Source: Pedobacter nanyangensis (GTDB taxonomy: Bacteria; Bacteroidota; Bacteroidia; Sphingobacteriales; Sphingobacteriaceae). From it: a DNA stretch of 64,000 nt. The notes beneath the pieces were generated by a model. It was not told the DNA's origin. It did no database searches and saw only the letters and a program-made list of their open reading frames with translations. The stretch spans positions 496,001 to 560,000 of the forward strand of contig NZ_QMHO01000001.1 of the NCBI RefSeq assembly GCF_003313505.1, written 5' to 3'. Below are positions 8,101 to 16,585 of the stretch, one piece after another. The first letter of the stretch is position 1. Each line of letters opens with the position of its first letter. The translations under genes and the position numbers were made by a program.

Positions 8101-9331
8101 GGTAAATTTTCCCATTTAAAATTACCGTTTCTATTTGGCTTTGACCAAAACTATAAGGTAAATATGCCAATGAAGTCATCGGTCTGGTGATCATCAGGTT
8201 TGCTTTTTTGCCAATGGCGATACTGCCCACCTGTTCGCTCAATTCCATTGCCGCAGCACCGTTAATGGTAGCAGCATTAATGGCTTGTTCAGGAGTCATT
8301 TTTAGCTTAATGCAGCCTAAAGAAACCACAAAATTCATATTGCCAGAAGGTGTTGAGCCAGGATTATAGTCGCTTGCTAGCGCAACAATGGCATTGTGTT
8401 CAATGAGCCCCTTGGCGTTGGCAAAAGGAATATTGATGTAAAATGAGCAAGAAGGCAAAAGCGTGGCAATGGTGTTGCTTTTGCTTAATGCTGTGAGTAC
8501 TTCTTCATCGGTTTCTTCCAAATGGTCAACAGAAATGGCCTGGTGCTTAACGCCCAATTGTACGGCGCCAGAAACCGAAAGTTGATTGGCGTGGATTTTA
8601 GGTTTAAGGCCATATTTTGCTGCGGCTTCTAAAATGAGGGCCGTTTCTTCTAACGAGAAGAAGCCTTTTTCGCAAAAAGCGTCGATATAATCCGCCAGGT
8701 TTTCGTGGGCTACCTGCGGAATCAACTCATTGATGATTAGATCAATATAGCCTTTGTGGTTCTCTTTAAACTCTGCTGGATAGGCATGAGCCGCCAACAA
8801 GCTTGCTTTAATGGGAATCGGAAATGCAGCCTTAAGGCGCTGAATTACACGAAGCATTTTCAGCTCGCTTTCTACCGTTAAACCATAACCACTCTTGATT
8901 TCCAAGGCGCCTGTGCCCTGTTTAATCATGTCGCTTAAACGGACGCTGGCGCTTTCAAATAGTTCATCCTCGGTAGCTTGCTGTAATTTGTTGGCCGAGT
9001 TTAGAATGCCTCCACCGGCTGCGGCAATTTCCTCGTAGGTTTTACCTGCAATTTTTAGGGCAAATTCTTCTTCGCGAGGGGCTGCAAACACAATATGCGT
9101 GTGGCTGTCGCACCAGGAAGGGAATACAAAACGACCTTTGGCATTTAGCGTTTCAAATTTTGCACCTGAAGAAGGAACGCTCTCCATTGGCCCAAAATCC
9201 TTGATTAAGCCATTCTCTAACAACAGCCAGGCGTTTTCTAGAACAGGAAGCTGGTTTAATTTGCTGCCGCGAAGAAAACTTGTTTCCTTTGGATGTACGC
9301 CAACAAGGGCTTTGATATTGGTGATTAACAT
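8093..9331 (-). CDS. hutI: imidazolonepropionase
   Basis: Third enzyme of histidine degradation: hydrolyses imidazolone-5-propionate to N-formimidoyl-glutamate, the substrate of HutG encoded next. Amidohydrolase fold with the metal pair CDSHTHIVF (H77, H79), substrate-loop KSGYGL, further histidines in KIHANQ and SVDHLEE, and the late aspartate region ALASDYNPGS. 412 residues is the usual length. The start is preceded directly by direct copies of TTGGTTAATTGTT rather than a ribosome-binding site. Overlaps hutG by eight bases. Confidence 0.95.
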   Translation of the reverse strand: MLITNIKALVGVHPKETSFLRGSKLNQLPVLENAWLLLENGLIKDFGPMESVPSSGAKFETLNAKGRFVFPSWCDSHTHIVFAAPREEEFALKIAGKTYEEIAAAGGGILNSANKLQQATEDELFESASVRLSDMIKQGTGALEIKSGYGLTVESELKMLRVIQRLKAAFPIPIKASLLAAHAYPAEFKENHKGYIDLIINELIPQVAHENLADYIDAFCEKGFFSLEETALILEAAAKYGLKPKIHANQLSVSGAVQLGVKHQAISVDHLEETDEEVLTALSKSNTIATLLPSCSFYINIPFANAKGLIEHNAIVALASDYNPGSTPSGNMNFVVSLGCIKLKMTPEQAINAATINGAAAMELSEQVGSIAIGKKANLMITRPMTSLAYLPYSFGQSQIETVILNGKIYHD

Positions 9332-9397
9332 TGGTTAATTGTTTGAATTGTAAAATTGGTTAATTGTTAAACAGTTTCAACGCCTAACCAATTAACC
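9331..9397. repeat. TTGGTTAATTGTT repeats before hutI
   Basis: Two exact copies of TTGGTTAATTGTT (9331-9343, 9356-9368) start 25 bases apart, with an inverted relative AACCAATTAACC at 9386-9397. They fill the 68-base spacer between xth and hutI. Confidence 0.7.
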
Positions 9398-9399
9398 TT

Positions 9400-10167
9400 T
9401 TACGCTAACTCCAGTAAAATAGGGCAATGGTCGCTATGCAAGGCATCAGGTAAAATGCGTACATTTTTCAAGCGGTTTTCCAATGCTTTGGTGGTTAAAT
9501 GATAATCGATACGCCAACCCAAGTTCTTGCCCCTGGCACCGGCACGGTAGCTCCACCAGGTATAGTGGTGCGGATCTTGGTTAAAATGACGGAAAGAATC
9601 AATAAAGCCATTATTAATGAAAAGCTCCATCCATTCCCTTTCTTCGGGTAAAAACCCAGAGGAATTGGCATTGGATTTCGGGTTGTGAATGTCTATCGCC
9701 TTGTGGCAAATATTATAGTCTCCAGAAATGATCAAGTTTGGATGGGTCCTCCTCAGTTCGTCGATATAGCCATTAAAGAAAGCCATGAACTCATATTTCT
9801 TCGCTTGTCTTTCGTCGCCGCTTGAACCCGAAGGCATGTATAAGCTCATTAACGAAAAGCCATCAAAATCGGCCCTTAACACCCTGCCTTCCGCATCAAT
9901 CCACTGTTCACCGCAACCATATTCTACGTGGTTAGGCTTTATCTTGGTAAGGATGGCTACGCCACTATATCCTTTTTTCTCGGCCGGAAACCAGTAGTGG
10001 TGATAGCCCAATTGCTCAATAAGCGCCAAAATATCGGGAATTTGTTCCTTAAGCGCTTTTACTTCCTGTAGGCAAACCATATCTGCATCGGTAGCTTGTA
10101 GCCAAGTAAAAAGTCCTTTGGTGGCCGCTGCACGAATGCCGTTAACATTATATGATATTATTTTCAT
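9400..10167 (-). CDS. xth: exodeoxyribonuclease III / AP endonuclease
   Basis: DNA repair nuclease of the exonuclease III family, acting at abasic sites and 3' ends. Diagnostic motifs: SYNVNGIRAA at the N-terminus, CLQEVKAL with the metal-binding glutamate E35, SGDYNICH in the middle, LGWRIDYHL and the C-terminal HSDHCPI catalytic histidine. 255 residues, complete. It lies upstream of hutI on the same strand with a 68-base gap, so co-transcription is possible but not shown. Confidence 0.95.
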   Translation of the reverse strand: MKIISYNVNGIRAAATKGLFTWLQATDADMVCLQEVKALKEQIPDILALIEQLGYHHYWFPAEKKGYSGVAILTKIKPNHVEYGCGEQWIDAEGRVLRADFDGFSLMSLYMPSGSSGDERQAKKYEFMAFFNGYIDELRRTHPNLIISGDYNICHKAIDIHNPKSNANSSGFLPEEREWMELFINNGFIDSFRHFNQDPHHYTWWSYRAGARGKNLGWRIDYHLTTKALENRLKNVRILPDALHSDHCPILLELA

Positions 10168-10250
10168 CTCTATAAAAATTTTTCAATGGTGATGAAGCCG
10201 ACCATGTTTGTTCGTACCACGTTGTGGTTTGAAAAACCCTGATGGTTCCA

Positions 10251-10952
10251 TTATTTCTTAGCTTCTGCCTTTTTTAATTCCTTTTCCAGTTTTCTCGCTT
10301 CCCGCTTTTTAAGAACGGTAACGGTCATTTTCACATCTTCTTTGGGGCGGTTGGCCTCTCCAGTTTCTACGCTGGCAATGGCATCTATCATTTCTATTCC
10401 CTTAACTACTTCGCCATAAGCGGTGTAGTTTCTGTCCAGATGTGGCGTGCCGCCAATGGTTTTGTAAATTTCCCTTTGATAAGCGGGAATTTGATGTTTT
10501 AACCGGTTCTTTTCAATGTTGTTCAGTTGCTCGTCGGTTAAAACTTTGCCCTGTACCAGATAAAACTGGCTCCCGCTTGATGCTTTTTCGGGATTGTTGT
10601 CCCTTGCCGCGGCCAAAACGCCTTTTTTGTGAAAGATACTATCGCGAAACTCTGCCGGAATTTTGTATTCCGGGCCTCCATTGCCCAGGGTAGCTTCGGG
10701 TGTGGCATTTTTCGAATCGGGATCACCGCCCTGAATCATAAAATCTTTGATTACCCGATGGAAAATAGTGCCATTATAGTAGCCCTCTTTAGCGAGCTTC
10801 AAAAAATTATCGCGGTGCAATGGGGTTTCGTTATAAAGCCTTACAATACACTCGCCTTTGCCAGTACTAATTTTAATATATTGATATTTAGGCTTTGCGG
10901 CAAAAGTTACTTGGCAAAGTAACACTGCACAAAATAGCAACAGTTTTTTCAT
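10251..10952 (-). CDS. exported peptidyl-prolyl cis-trans isomerase (cyclophilin)
   Basis: Cyclophilin-type isomerase that speeds proline peptide-bond rotation during folding. A Sec signal peptide (MKKLLLFCAVLLCQVTFA) is followed by the cyclophilin domain with the active-site stretch FHRVIKDFMIQGGDP (arginine and Met-Gln of the family), GTASSGSQFY-like region SSGSQFYLVQG, and GEVVKGIEMID. Compared with a minimal bacterial cyclophilin, it has an insertion of about 35 residues after YLVQGKVL (rich in basic residues) and a lysine-rich C-terminal tail, giving 233 residues. Expected in the periplasm. Confidence 0.92.
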   Translation of the reverse strand: MKKLLLFCAVLLCQVTFAAKPKYQYIKISTGKGECIVRLYNETPLHRDNFLKLAKEGYYNGTIFHRVIKDFMIQGGDPDSKNATPEATLGNGGPEYKIPAEFRDSIFHKKGVLAAARDNNPEKASSGSQFYLVQGKVLTDEQLNNIEKNRLKHQIPAYQREIYKTIGGTPHLDRNYTAYGEVVKGIEMIDAIASVETGEANRPKEDVKMTVTVLKKREARKLEKELKKAEAKK

Positions 10953-11062
10953 GAGAATTGGTTTGGTGCTAAGTTATTTAAAAAGCAAATCATTGTCTAA
11001 GTAAAGTTGAATTATTCTTCCCGATTTTAAGCTGTAGAATTTATTATCTACTTTAGTGATTA

Positions 11063-11620
11063 ATGAAGCTTTACATTAAAAATATGGTATGCAACCGCTG
11101 TAATATGGCGGTAAGTGATGTTTTCGAAAAGCTGGGCCTTAAAACAAAAACCATCACCCTGGGAGAGGTGGAGTTGGATGAAAAGGAGCTCAGCAACGAA
11201 CAGTATCAGCGTGTGAAGCTAGCTTTGGAAAACCTTGGTTTTGAATTGTTGGAAGACAAAAGGAAGATGCTGGTTGCACAAATCAAGGGAGCGGTGGTAG
11301 ACTTGGTACACCACACCAAGGAATCACTGAAAGTGAACCTTTCTGATTTTCTGGCCAGCAAATTAAATACGGATTATTCTAGTTTGAGCAGTGTTTTTTC
11401 TGCCGAAGAAAAGAATACCATTGAACATTACTACATTCAACAAAAAATAGAAAGGGTGAAGGAGCTTTTGAGCTATGGTGAACTGACCTTGAGCGAAATT
11501 GCCTTCCAGTTAAATTATAGCAGTGTTGCCCATTTGTCGGCACAGTTTAAAAAGGAAACAGGGATAACACCGTCTGAGTTCAAGCAAGATTTGAAGCGAA
11601 AAACGCTGGATCAGGTCTAA
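11063..11620 (+). CDS. HMA-like domain fused to AraC-type HTH
   Basis: 185-residue protein with two parts. Residues 1-70 look like a heavy-metal-associated ferredoxin-like fold with the metal pair C10-N-R-C13 in MVCNRC; residues about 95-180 form an AraC-family DNA-binding domain with two HTH units, the second reading LTLSEIAFQLNYSSVAHLSAQFKKETG followed by ITPSEFK. That combination suggests a transcription regulator whose activity may depend on binding a thiophilic metal or on redox state of the CxxC pair; this is inference. It is separated from YceI by 79 bases on the same strand. Confidence 0.85.
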   Translation: MKLYIKNMVCNRCNMAVSDVFEKLGLKTKTITLGEVELDEKELSNEQYQRVKLALENLGFELLEDKRKMLVAQIKGAVVDLVHHTKESLKVNLSDFLASKLNTDYSSLSSVFSAEEKNTIEHYYIQQKIERVKELLSYGELTLSEIAFQLNYSSVAHLSAQFKKETGITPSEFKQDLKRKTLDQV

Positions 11621-11665
11621 GTTACTTTCTTATCATACATCAACCTTTTCATGAATTTGCTGTTG

Positions 11666-11673
11666 TAGCTTTG
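11666..11673 (+). promoter_or_regulatory. -7 box before the YceI gene
   Basis: TAGCTTTG fits TAnnTTTG; the -33 TTG is not clear. It would give a leader of about 20 bases to the ATG at 11700 and argues against the TTG start at 11673. Confidence 0.4.
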
Positions 11674-11699
11674 TGTTCATTAACAAAAAGACAATAGCC

Positions 11700-12275
11700 A
11701 TGAAGCGATTATTCTTATTTTTATTGGCGACGAGCTTAAGCGTAGCGACGTTTGCCCAAACTCAATGGAAAGTTGATCCGATGCACTCCTTTGTGAATTT
11801 CTCGGTTAAACATTCTGGAATTTCACTTGTAGACGGTGCTTTCAAAAAATTTACGGGCGAATTTACTTCCTCGAAAGCTGATTTTACCGATGCGAAGATC
11901 AATTTTTCTGTAGATGTAGCAAGTATTAACACTAGCGTAGATATGCGTGATAATCACTTGAAGTCAGACGACTTCTTTAATGCAGAAAAGTTCCCTAAAA
12001 TGACTTTTGTAAGTACTGCATTCAAGAAAGTGAAAGGTAATACCTATGCGCTTACTGGTAAATTAACCATCCGCGACGTCACTAAAGATGTTACTTTTAC
12101 CGTAGTTTATGGCGGCGCCGCAAAAGACCAAAAAGGAAATGCCAAAGTTGGATTTTCTGCTTCTACAACCATCAACCGGTTAGACTACAATATCAAATAC
12201 GACCCAACTGGTGCAGGTGTTGCAAAAGATGTAAACATTGTCTTGAATTTGCAGTTTGCACAAGCGAAGCAATAG
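11700..12275 (+). CDS. YceI family exported lipid-binding protein
   Basis: 191-residue exported protein of the YceI lipocalin-like family, which binds isoprenoid or other long-chain lipids in the periplasm. A signal peptide (MKRLFLFLLATSLSVATFAQ) is followed by the typical opening WKVDPMHSFVNFSVKH, then MRDNHLKSDDFFNAEKFPKMTF and LTIRDVTKDVTF, all hallmarks of the family. The ATG at 11700 directly begins the signal peptide; the upstream TTG at 11673 falls inside a promoter-like box. An inverted repeat separates it from the next gene. Confidence 0.93.
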   Translation: MKRLFLFLLATSLSVATFAQTQWKVDPMHSFVNFSVKHSGISLVDGAFKKFTGEFTSSKADFTDAKINFSVDVASINTSVDMRDNHLKSDDFFNAEKFPKMTFVSTAFKKVKGNTYALTGKLTIRDVTKDVTFTVVYGGAAKDQKGNAKVGFSASTTINRLDYNIKYDPTGAGVAKDVNIVLNLQFAQAKQ

Positions 12276-12287
12276 AATATTTTCCCA

Positions 12288-12354
12288 CAGATGTTCGCAG
12301 ATAAGGTAAATCAAAGTTAACCCTTAAGATCTGTAATTTTTTTGCGAACATCTG
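12288..12354. repeat. inverted repeat between YceI and dioxygenase genes
   Basis: CAGATGTTCGCA (12288-12299) and its perfect reverse complement (12343-12354) enclose 43 bases. Stem length is 12; no T-tract follows. Confidence 0.7.
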
Positions 12355-12371
12355 CGGTTAAAGCGAAAGCA

Positions 12372-13196
12372 ATGGACACACTAAATCAATTCAAAACATT
12401 TACCTCTAATTTAGCGCAAAGCGATTTAATGCCTGTACTTTTCATGGGGCACGGTTCACCAATGAATGGTATTGAGGTAAACGAATTTAGTAACGGCTGG
12501 GCAAATATGGCCAAGTCCATTCCACGGCCTGCTGCGGTTTTAGTGGTTTCGGCTCATTGGTTTACGTTGGGCACTAAAATTACCGCAATGGATTTTCCAC
12601 CAACCATTCATGATTTTGGAGGCTTCCCGCAAGCGTTGTTTGATGTGCAATATCCAGCGCCAGGCAATCCCGAATTGGCAAAAGAAACTGCGGGCTTAAT
12701 TACTGCTAGCTCTGTAGCTTTAGATCATGACTGGGGCTTGGATCATGGGGCTTGGACCGTCATTAGGCATATGTATCCCAATGCCGATATCCCCGTGCTA
12801 CAGCTCAGTATTGATTTTAGCAAGGGTGCGCAATATCATTACGATTTGGCCAGGGAATTATCCGCCCTGCGAAGAAAAGGGGTTTTGATTTTGGGAAGTG
12901 GTAACATGGTGCACAACCTGCGCATGCTAAGCTGGGAAATGATTAATGGCGGGGGCTATGATTGGGCGTTGGAAGCCAGTGAAAAATTCAAAGCAGCCAT
13001 TCTCAATCATGATCATCAAGCACTTATTAAGTTTGAACAAATGGGCAGCGACGTACGTTTGGCAGTGCCTACGCCCGAGCACTATTTACCTTTAATGTAT
13101 ACCTTAGGCTTACAGCAGCAGGGGGAACAGGCGTTTTTATTTAACGACAAAGCCGTGGGCGGCTCGTTGACCATGACCTCAGTGAAGGTGGCTTAG
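12372..13196 (+). CDS. ygiD: 4,5-DOPA dioxygenase-like extradiol enzyme
   Basis: Class III extradiol ring-cleavage dioxygenase family (LigB fold), similar to YgiD, which cleaves DOPA between C4 and C5; the natural substrate here is unknown. Family motifs: MPVLFMGHGSPMN (H27), VVSAHWF (H62), LDHDWGLDHGAWTVIRHMYP and LGSGNMVHNL. These supply the histidines of the metal site. The ATG at 12372 (274 residues) is chosen because an upstream TTG at 12342 lies within an inverted repeat. No signal peptide. Confidence 0.9.
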   Translation: MDTLNQFKTFTSNLAQSDLMPVLFMGHGSPMNGIEVNEFSNGWANMAKSIPRPAAVLVVSAHWFTLGTKITAMDFPPTIHDFGGFPQALFDVQYPAPGNPELAKETAGLITASSVALDHDWGLDHGAWTVIRHMYPNADIPVLQLSIDFSKGAQYHYDLARELSALRRKGVLILGSGNMVHNLRMLSWEMINGGGYDWALEASEKFKAAILNHDHQALIKFEQMGSDVRLAVPTPEHYLPLMYTLGLQQQGEQAFLFNDKAVGGSLTMTSVKVA

Positions 13197-13305
13197 TTTA
13201 ACGGAAGTTCGGAAAAAGCGTTTTGTTGTTTTTCATTATCTCCGGCCTTAGCAATTCTCCAGGTTCTACTGAAATCGGAACCTGTTTGGTTACATCTGGA
13301 AAAAC

Positions 13306-13773
13306 TTAGTTCACTTTTTTATAAGGGAACGCTATTTTTCTGCGCTTTCCGCCCATATCTCCCTCAATCCAAGCGAGTAGCTCTGCTTTTCCTTTATTTT
13401 GATAAACAATTTGTTGCGGGAAATCATGCTGTTTGTTCTCGAAGGTGAAGGTGTTGTTTTGATTGTTTATTAATTTGAAATGGGTAATGCCCTCATTGTT
13501 TTTCTCGTAGCCCGTTACGCAGAAAGTCCATTCGCCTTTGATTTTTTTGAGCACAATAGATTCCGTTAAAATGCTATCACCGGTGTCTTTAAACCGATGG
13601 GATTGGCCTGTAAGGCTATCTTTGTGCAATTGCCAGCGTTCCACAATCTTTCCATTTTTGGTTTTCATTTCCCATCTTCCGAGCAAAAAATCGAAAGATT
13701 TCAGGCTTGGTTTTTGTGCCGAAGCAGCAGCGGCCAGGGTAAAAAGGATGAAGCCAAAGAGTAATTTCTTCAT
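13306..13773 (-). CDS. exported DUF6265-like protein
   Basis: 155-residue exported protein of unknown function. Signal peptide MKKLLFGFILFTLAAAASAQ, then SFDFLLGRWEMKTKNGK, a lipocalin-like beta-barrel opening typical of DUF6265-type proteins (FDFLLGRW), and later FENKQHDFPQQIVY. The family name is given from memory of these motifs. It begins 18 bases after the aldehyde dehydrogenase gene on the same strand, so the two are probably co-transcribed. Confidence 0.75.
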   Translation of the reverse strand: MKKLLFGFILFTLAAAASAQKPSLKSFDFLLGRWEMKTKNGKIVERWQLHKDSLTGQSHRFKDTGDSILTESIVLKKIKGEWTFCVTGYEKNNEGITHFKLINNQNNTFTFENKQHDFPQQIVYQNKGKAELLAWIEGDMGGKRRKIAFPYKKVN

Positions 13774-13791
13774 GATCTGTTTGGTTTGAAG

Positions 13792-15189
13792 TTACATGAT
13801 TTTTCTCAATAGTTTGAGTACCCACTGTTTGGTGGTGTAAGGAGGATAAACCAGGCGGTTAAAATCAAGCGATCGTTGTGCCACTACGCTACGTTCGTGC
13901 GAGAAATTTTTAAACCCGAAAAACCCATGGCTACTGCCTGTTCCGCTATGGTTTACGCCGCCAAAAGGAAGTTTTGGATTGGCAATATGTACCAAAACAT
14001 CGTTAACGCAGGTGCCACCAGCGCTGGTTGATTTAATGATTTTCTTGATGTTCTTATCGTTTTTGCTAAAAATATACAGGGCCAAAGGTTTGGTTTTTCG
14101 GTTCACAAAATCAATGGCTTCGCTTAAATTGTGGTAAGGAATGATCGGTAAAATGGGGCCGAAGATTTCTTCGTTCATCACTTGTGCTTCTAATGGCACC
14201 TGTGTTAAGATGACGGGATAAATGCGCTGCATCTTTTCGTCAGACTTGCCGCCCCAATTGATCCTTGCCCCCTTTTCCATTGCATCGCTCACCAAATTTT
14301 CCAGTCTATCAAAGTGCCTTTTGTTGATGATTTTACCATAAACCTTTGGGTCAATTTCCTCCTTTGCCTTAAAATACATTTCGCTGGCAAATCGCTTAAA
14401 CAAACCCACAAACTCATCAACTAAATCCTGGTGGATTAAAATATAATCCGGAGCGATGCAGGTTTGGCCTGCATTAACCAGCTTGCCCCAAGCAATTTTT
14501 TGTGCCGCTTTGGCTAAATTCACGTCCTTATCAATAATGGTTGGAGACTTTCCGCCTAATTCAAGCGTTACCGAGGTAAGATTCTTGGCCGCAGCGCTCA
14601 TCACTACTTTACCAATTTCAGTACTTCCCGTAAAAAAAATATGGTCAAATGGGAGCTCTAAAAGCTGCTTTGCAATCTCGGCATTGCCTTCAATACAGGC
14701 AATTTGTTCTTCCTCAAAAGTATTCAGTATAATTTTACTGATGATTTTGCTGGTTGCAGGGCTAAGTTCCGAAGGTTTCAGCATTACACAGTTTCCTGCG
14801 GCAATGGCCGAAATCAACGGTGACATTACCAGCTGAAAAGGATAGTTCCACGGGGCGATAATCAAGCAAATGCCTTTCGGTTCGTAGTAGATTCTGTTTT
14901 TCGCCAAAGGATTGCTCAGCGTTTTGCCCATGCGCTTGGGCGCCATCCAGCTACTAAGGTTTTTAATGGCGAAATCAATCTCCCCATAAATGAAAAAAAC
15001 CTCGGTAACGGCGGCTTCAAAACGGTTCTTGGCCAAGTCTTTGTACAGGGCCAAGAAAATGTCGTCTTCATTTTCTGCTATCGCCGCCTTAAGCTTCCGG
15101 AGCTGTTCAATTCGCTCTGCGGCATTAGTTTGCCTTAGCGCAAAATGATGCGCCTGCTGATTTTTAAAAACGCAGCCAATCCTGTTCAT
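13792..15189 (-). CDS. aldehyde dehydrogenase (class 3-like)
   Basis: NAD(P)-dependent oxidation of aldehydes, probably medium/long-chain or aromatic, to acids. 465 residues, the short form typical of class 3 / fatty aldehyde dehydrogenases such as YwdH/AldH. Motifs: APWNYPFQL (cofactor site), FFTGSTEIGK, VTLELGGKSPT with general base E210, and NAGQTCIAPDY with catalytic C244; late motif EEIFGPILPI. No transmembrane anchor is visible at the C-terminus. Upstream of the DUF6265-like gene by 18 bases. Confidence 0.93.
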   Translation of the reverse strand: MNRIGCVFKNQQAHHFALRQTNAAERIEQLRKLKAAIAENEDDIFLALYKDLAKNRFEAAVTEVFFIYGEIDFAIKNLSSWMAPKRMGKTLSNPLAKNRIYYEPKGICLIIAPWNYPFQLVMSPLISAIAAGNCVMLKPSELSPATSKIISKIILNTFEEEQIACIEGNAEIAKQLLELPFDHIFFTGSTEIGKVVMSAAAKNLTSVTLELGGKSPTIIDKDVNLAKAAQKIAWGKLVNAGQTCIAPDYILIHQDLVDEFVGLFKRFASEMYFKAKEEIDPKVYGKIINKRHFDRLENLVSDAMEKGARINWGGKSDEKMQRIYPVILTQVPLEAQVMNEEIFGPILPIIPYHNLSEAIDFVNRKTKPLALYIFSKNDKNIKKIIKSTSAGGTCVNDVLVHIANPKLPFGGVNHSGTGSSHGFFGFKNFSHERSVVAQRSLDFNRLVYPPYTTKQWVLKLLRKIM

Positions 15190-15292
15190 AGCTCACAAAG
15201 TGGAAGAATAATTGTTAAATATAGTTAAACCCCGATAAAACTTCTTATAATTATCGGCAAATTAGTAGCGTAGTACCACATGTTATAACACC

Positions 15293-16492
15293 ATGAAAAA
15301 GTATCTGTTTCTATTTTCCGTATTCTTCCTGTCGTTTCAGCTAAGGGCGCAAACCATCAAACCAGATGTTTTTGTGATTGGAAATAGCAATGCTGCCGTA
15401 GCGGCAGCCATACAGGCAGCGCAATCTAATGTTAAAACAATATTGTTGTTGCAGGCAGGGGGCTTTGATATTGAGCCCATAGGGAAAGATCTGCACTCTG
15501 GCGTGCAGGCTACTTTTTTAAGTAAGGTGAAGAAGCTTAAACCGTTGAACGATAGTATTGGCGAAGTACAGTTTGATAAGCAAACGGCCAATCAAGTGTT
15601 AACTCAATGGACGGACAGCATTAAAAACCTAACGGTCATCAAAAATGTGCAGTGGATAAAGGCAGACAGATCGGGCAAGGGCTGGGTGTTTAAATTGTCG
15701 GACGGTAAAACCATTAGGCCCGAGATTTTCATAAACGTGGCTGATCAAAAACTGAACGCCGCCCTAAAAATTGATGCCTCGGCAGGGGGAACTTGGGAAA
15801 AGCTCAGCTATCAAAACCCCATCTACAAAACCAATGTTGCGGTAGGTAAGCAAATTAGCGGCAGTACGAGCACCTTTTTTTCATTGTACCAGTTATTAAT
15901 GCCTACGCAGGAGAATTTGGTTTACGTGAGCGATGCCTCAAGCATGTTGTTGGGCCAGGCGGCAGGTGCGGTAGCGGCCTACGCTGGATTTTTTGATCTA
16001 AGAACCTCCGAATCAAACCTGAAGAAAATACAGGGCGAGCTGATTGCCCATAACAGTAACCTGATGCCTTTTGTGGATGTGGGCATAAAAGATGCCAATT
16101 GGAAATCTATCCAAATGGTAGGTGTTTCCGGGGTGATCAAGGCCGATGAAACCAACGGCAAACTGCTTTTTAATGGCGAAAAACTGGTGAGCACCGCTGA
16201 AATTAAGGAGCCTATCAAAGAGCATTACTACAAGGCCCAAATTTGGTTTGATGACCATAAAAGCGAGATCATTACCCTTGGAAATGCCCTGGATATGATT
16301 TGTTATGTAGGGAACAAAGCCGCGGAAAGTACACTTAAAGAGGTGGAGAAAAAATGGAAGACAACTTATGGTTTTACTTCAAAATTTGAGCTGGGGCGAC
16401 AAATTTCGCGACGCGAACTCGCCGTGTTGCTGCAGGATTATATGCCTCCATTTAACGTAACGATAGATAAAGCAGGCAAAATCATCAGGTAG
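15293..16492 (+). CDS. exported FAD-oxidoreductase-fold protein, degenerate
   Basis: 399-residue exported protein (signal MKKYLFLFSVFFLSFQLRAQ) whose ends resemble the FAD-dependent oxidoreductase family of PF12831 type: an N-terminal Rossmann-like strand DVFVIGNSNAAVAAAIQAA and a late GQAAGAVAAYAGF, matching the family GQAAGTAAALA helix. The dinucleotide motif GxGxxG is, however, GNSNAA (30-35): the second and third glycines are replaced, and the middle of the protein is shorter than in the full enzymes. The C-terminal 130 residues look like a separate domain. Whether it still binds FAD is doubtful. A terminator-like hairpin precedes the peptidase operon. Confidence 0.6.
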   Translation: MKKYLFLFSVFFLSFQLRAQTIKPDVFVIGNSNAAVAAAIQAAQSNVKTILLLQAGGFDIEPIGKDLHSGVQATFLSKVKKLKPLNDSIGEVQFDKQTANQVLTQWTDSIKNLTVIKNVQWIKADRSGKGWVFKLSDGKTIRPEIFINVADQKLNAALKIDASAGGTWEKLSYQNPIYKTNVAVGKQISGSTSTFFSLYQLLMPTQENLVYVSDASSMLLGQAAGAVAAYAGFFDLRTSESNLKKIQGELIAHNSNLMPFVDVGIKDANWKSIQMVGVSGVIKADETNGKLLFNGEKLVSTAEIKEPIKEHYYKAQIWFDDHKSEIITLGNALDMICYVGNKAAESTLKEVEKKWKTTYGFTSKFELGRQISRRELAVLLQDYMPPFNVTIDKAGKIIR

Positions 16493-16528
16493 CTCCTTGC
16501 CGTCTGTAACATTTGTAACATCTTGTTT

Positions 16529-16555
16529 TGGGCTGCGCTAGCCCAGCACTTTTTT
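16529..16555 (+). terminator. hairpin before the peptidase operon
   Basis: TGGGCT (16529-16534), a 5-base loop and AGCCCA (16540-16545) precede a run of six T after four bases. Confidence 0.5.
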
Positions 16556-16585
16556 GCATAACTTGCATGCATAACCGTAACCAAA

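Noticed and set aside
16505-16545. TGTAACA sequences as a further ECF promoter
   Set aside because: No CGTC at the 16-base distance, no A-tract upstream, and the region contains a terminator-like hairpin.
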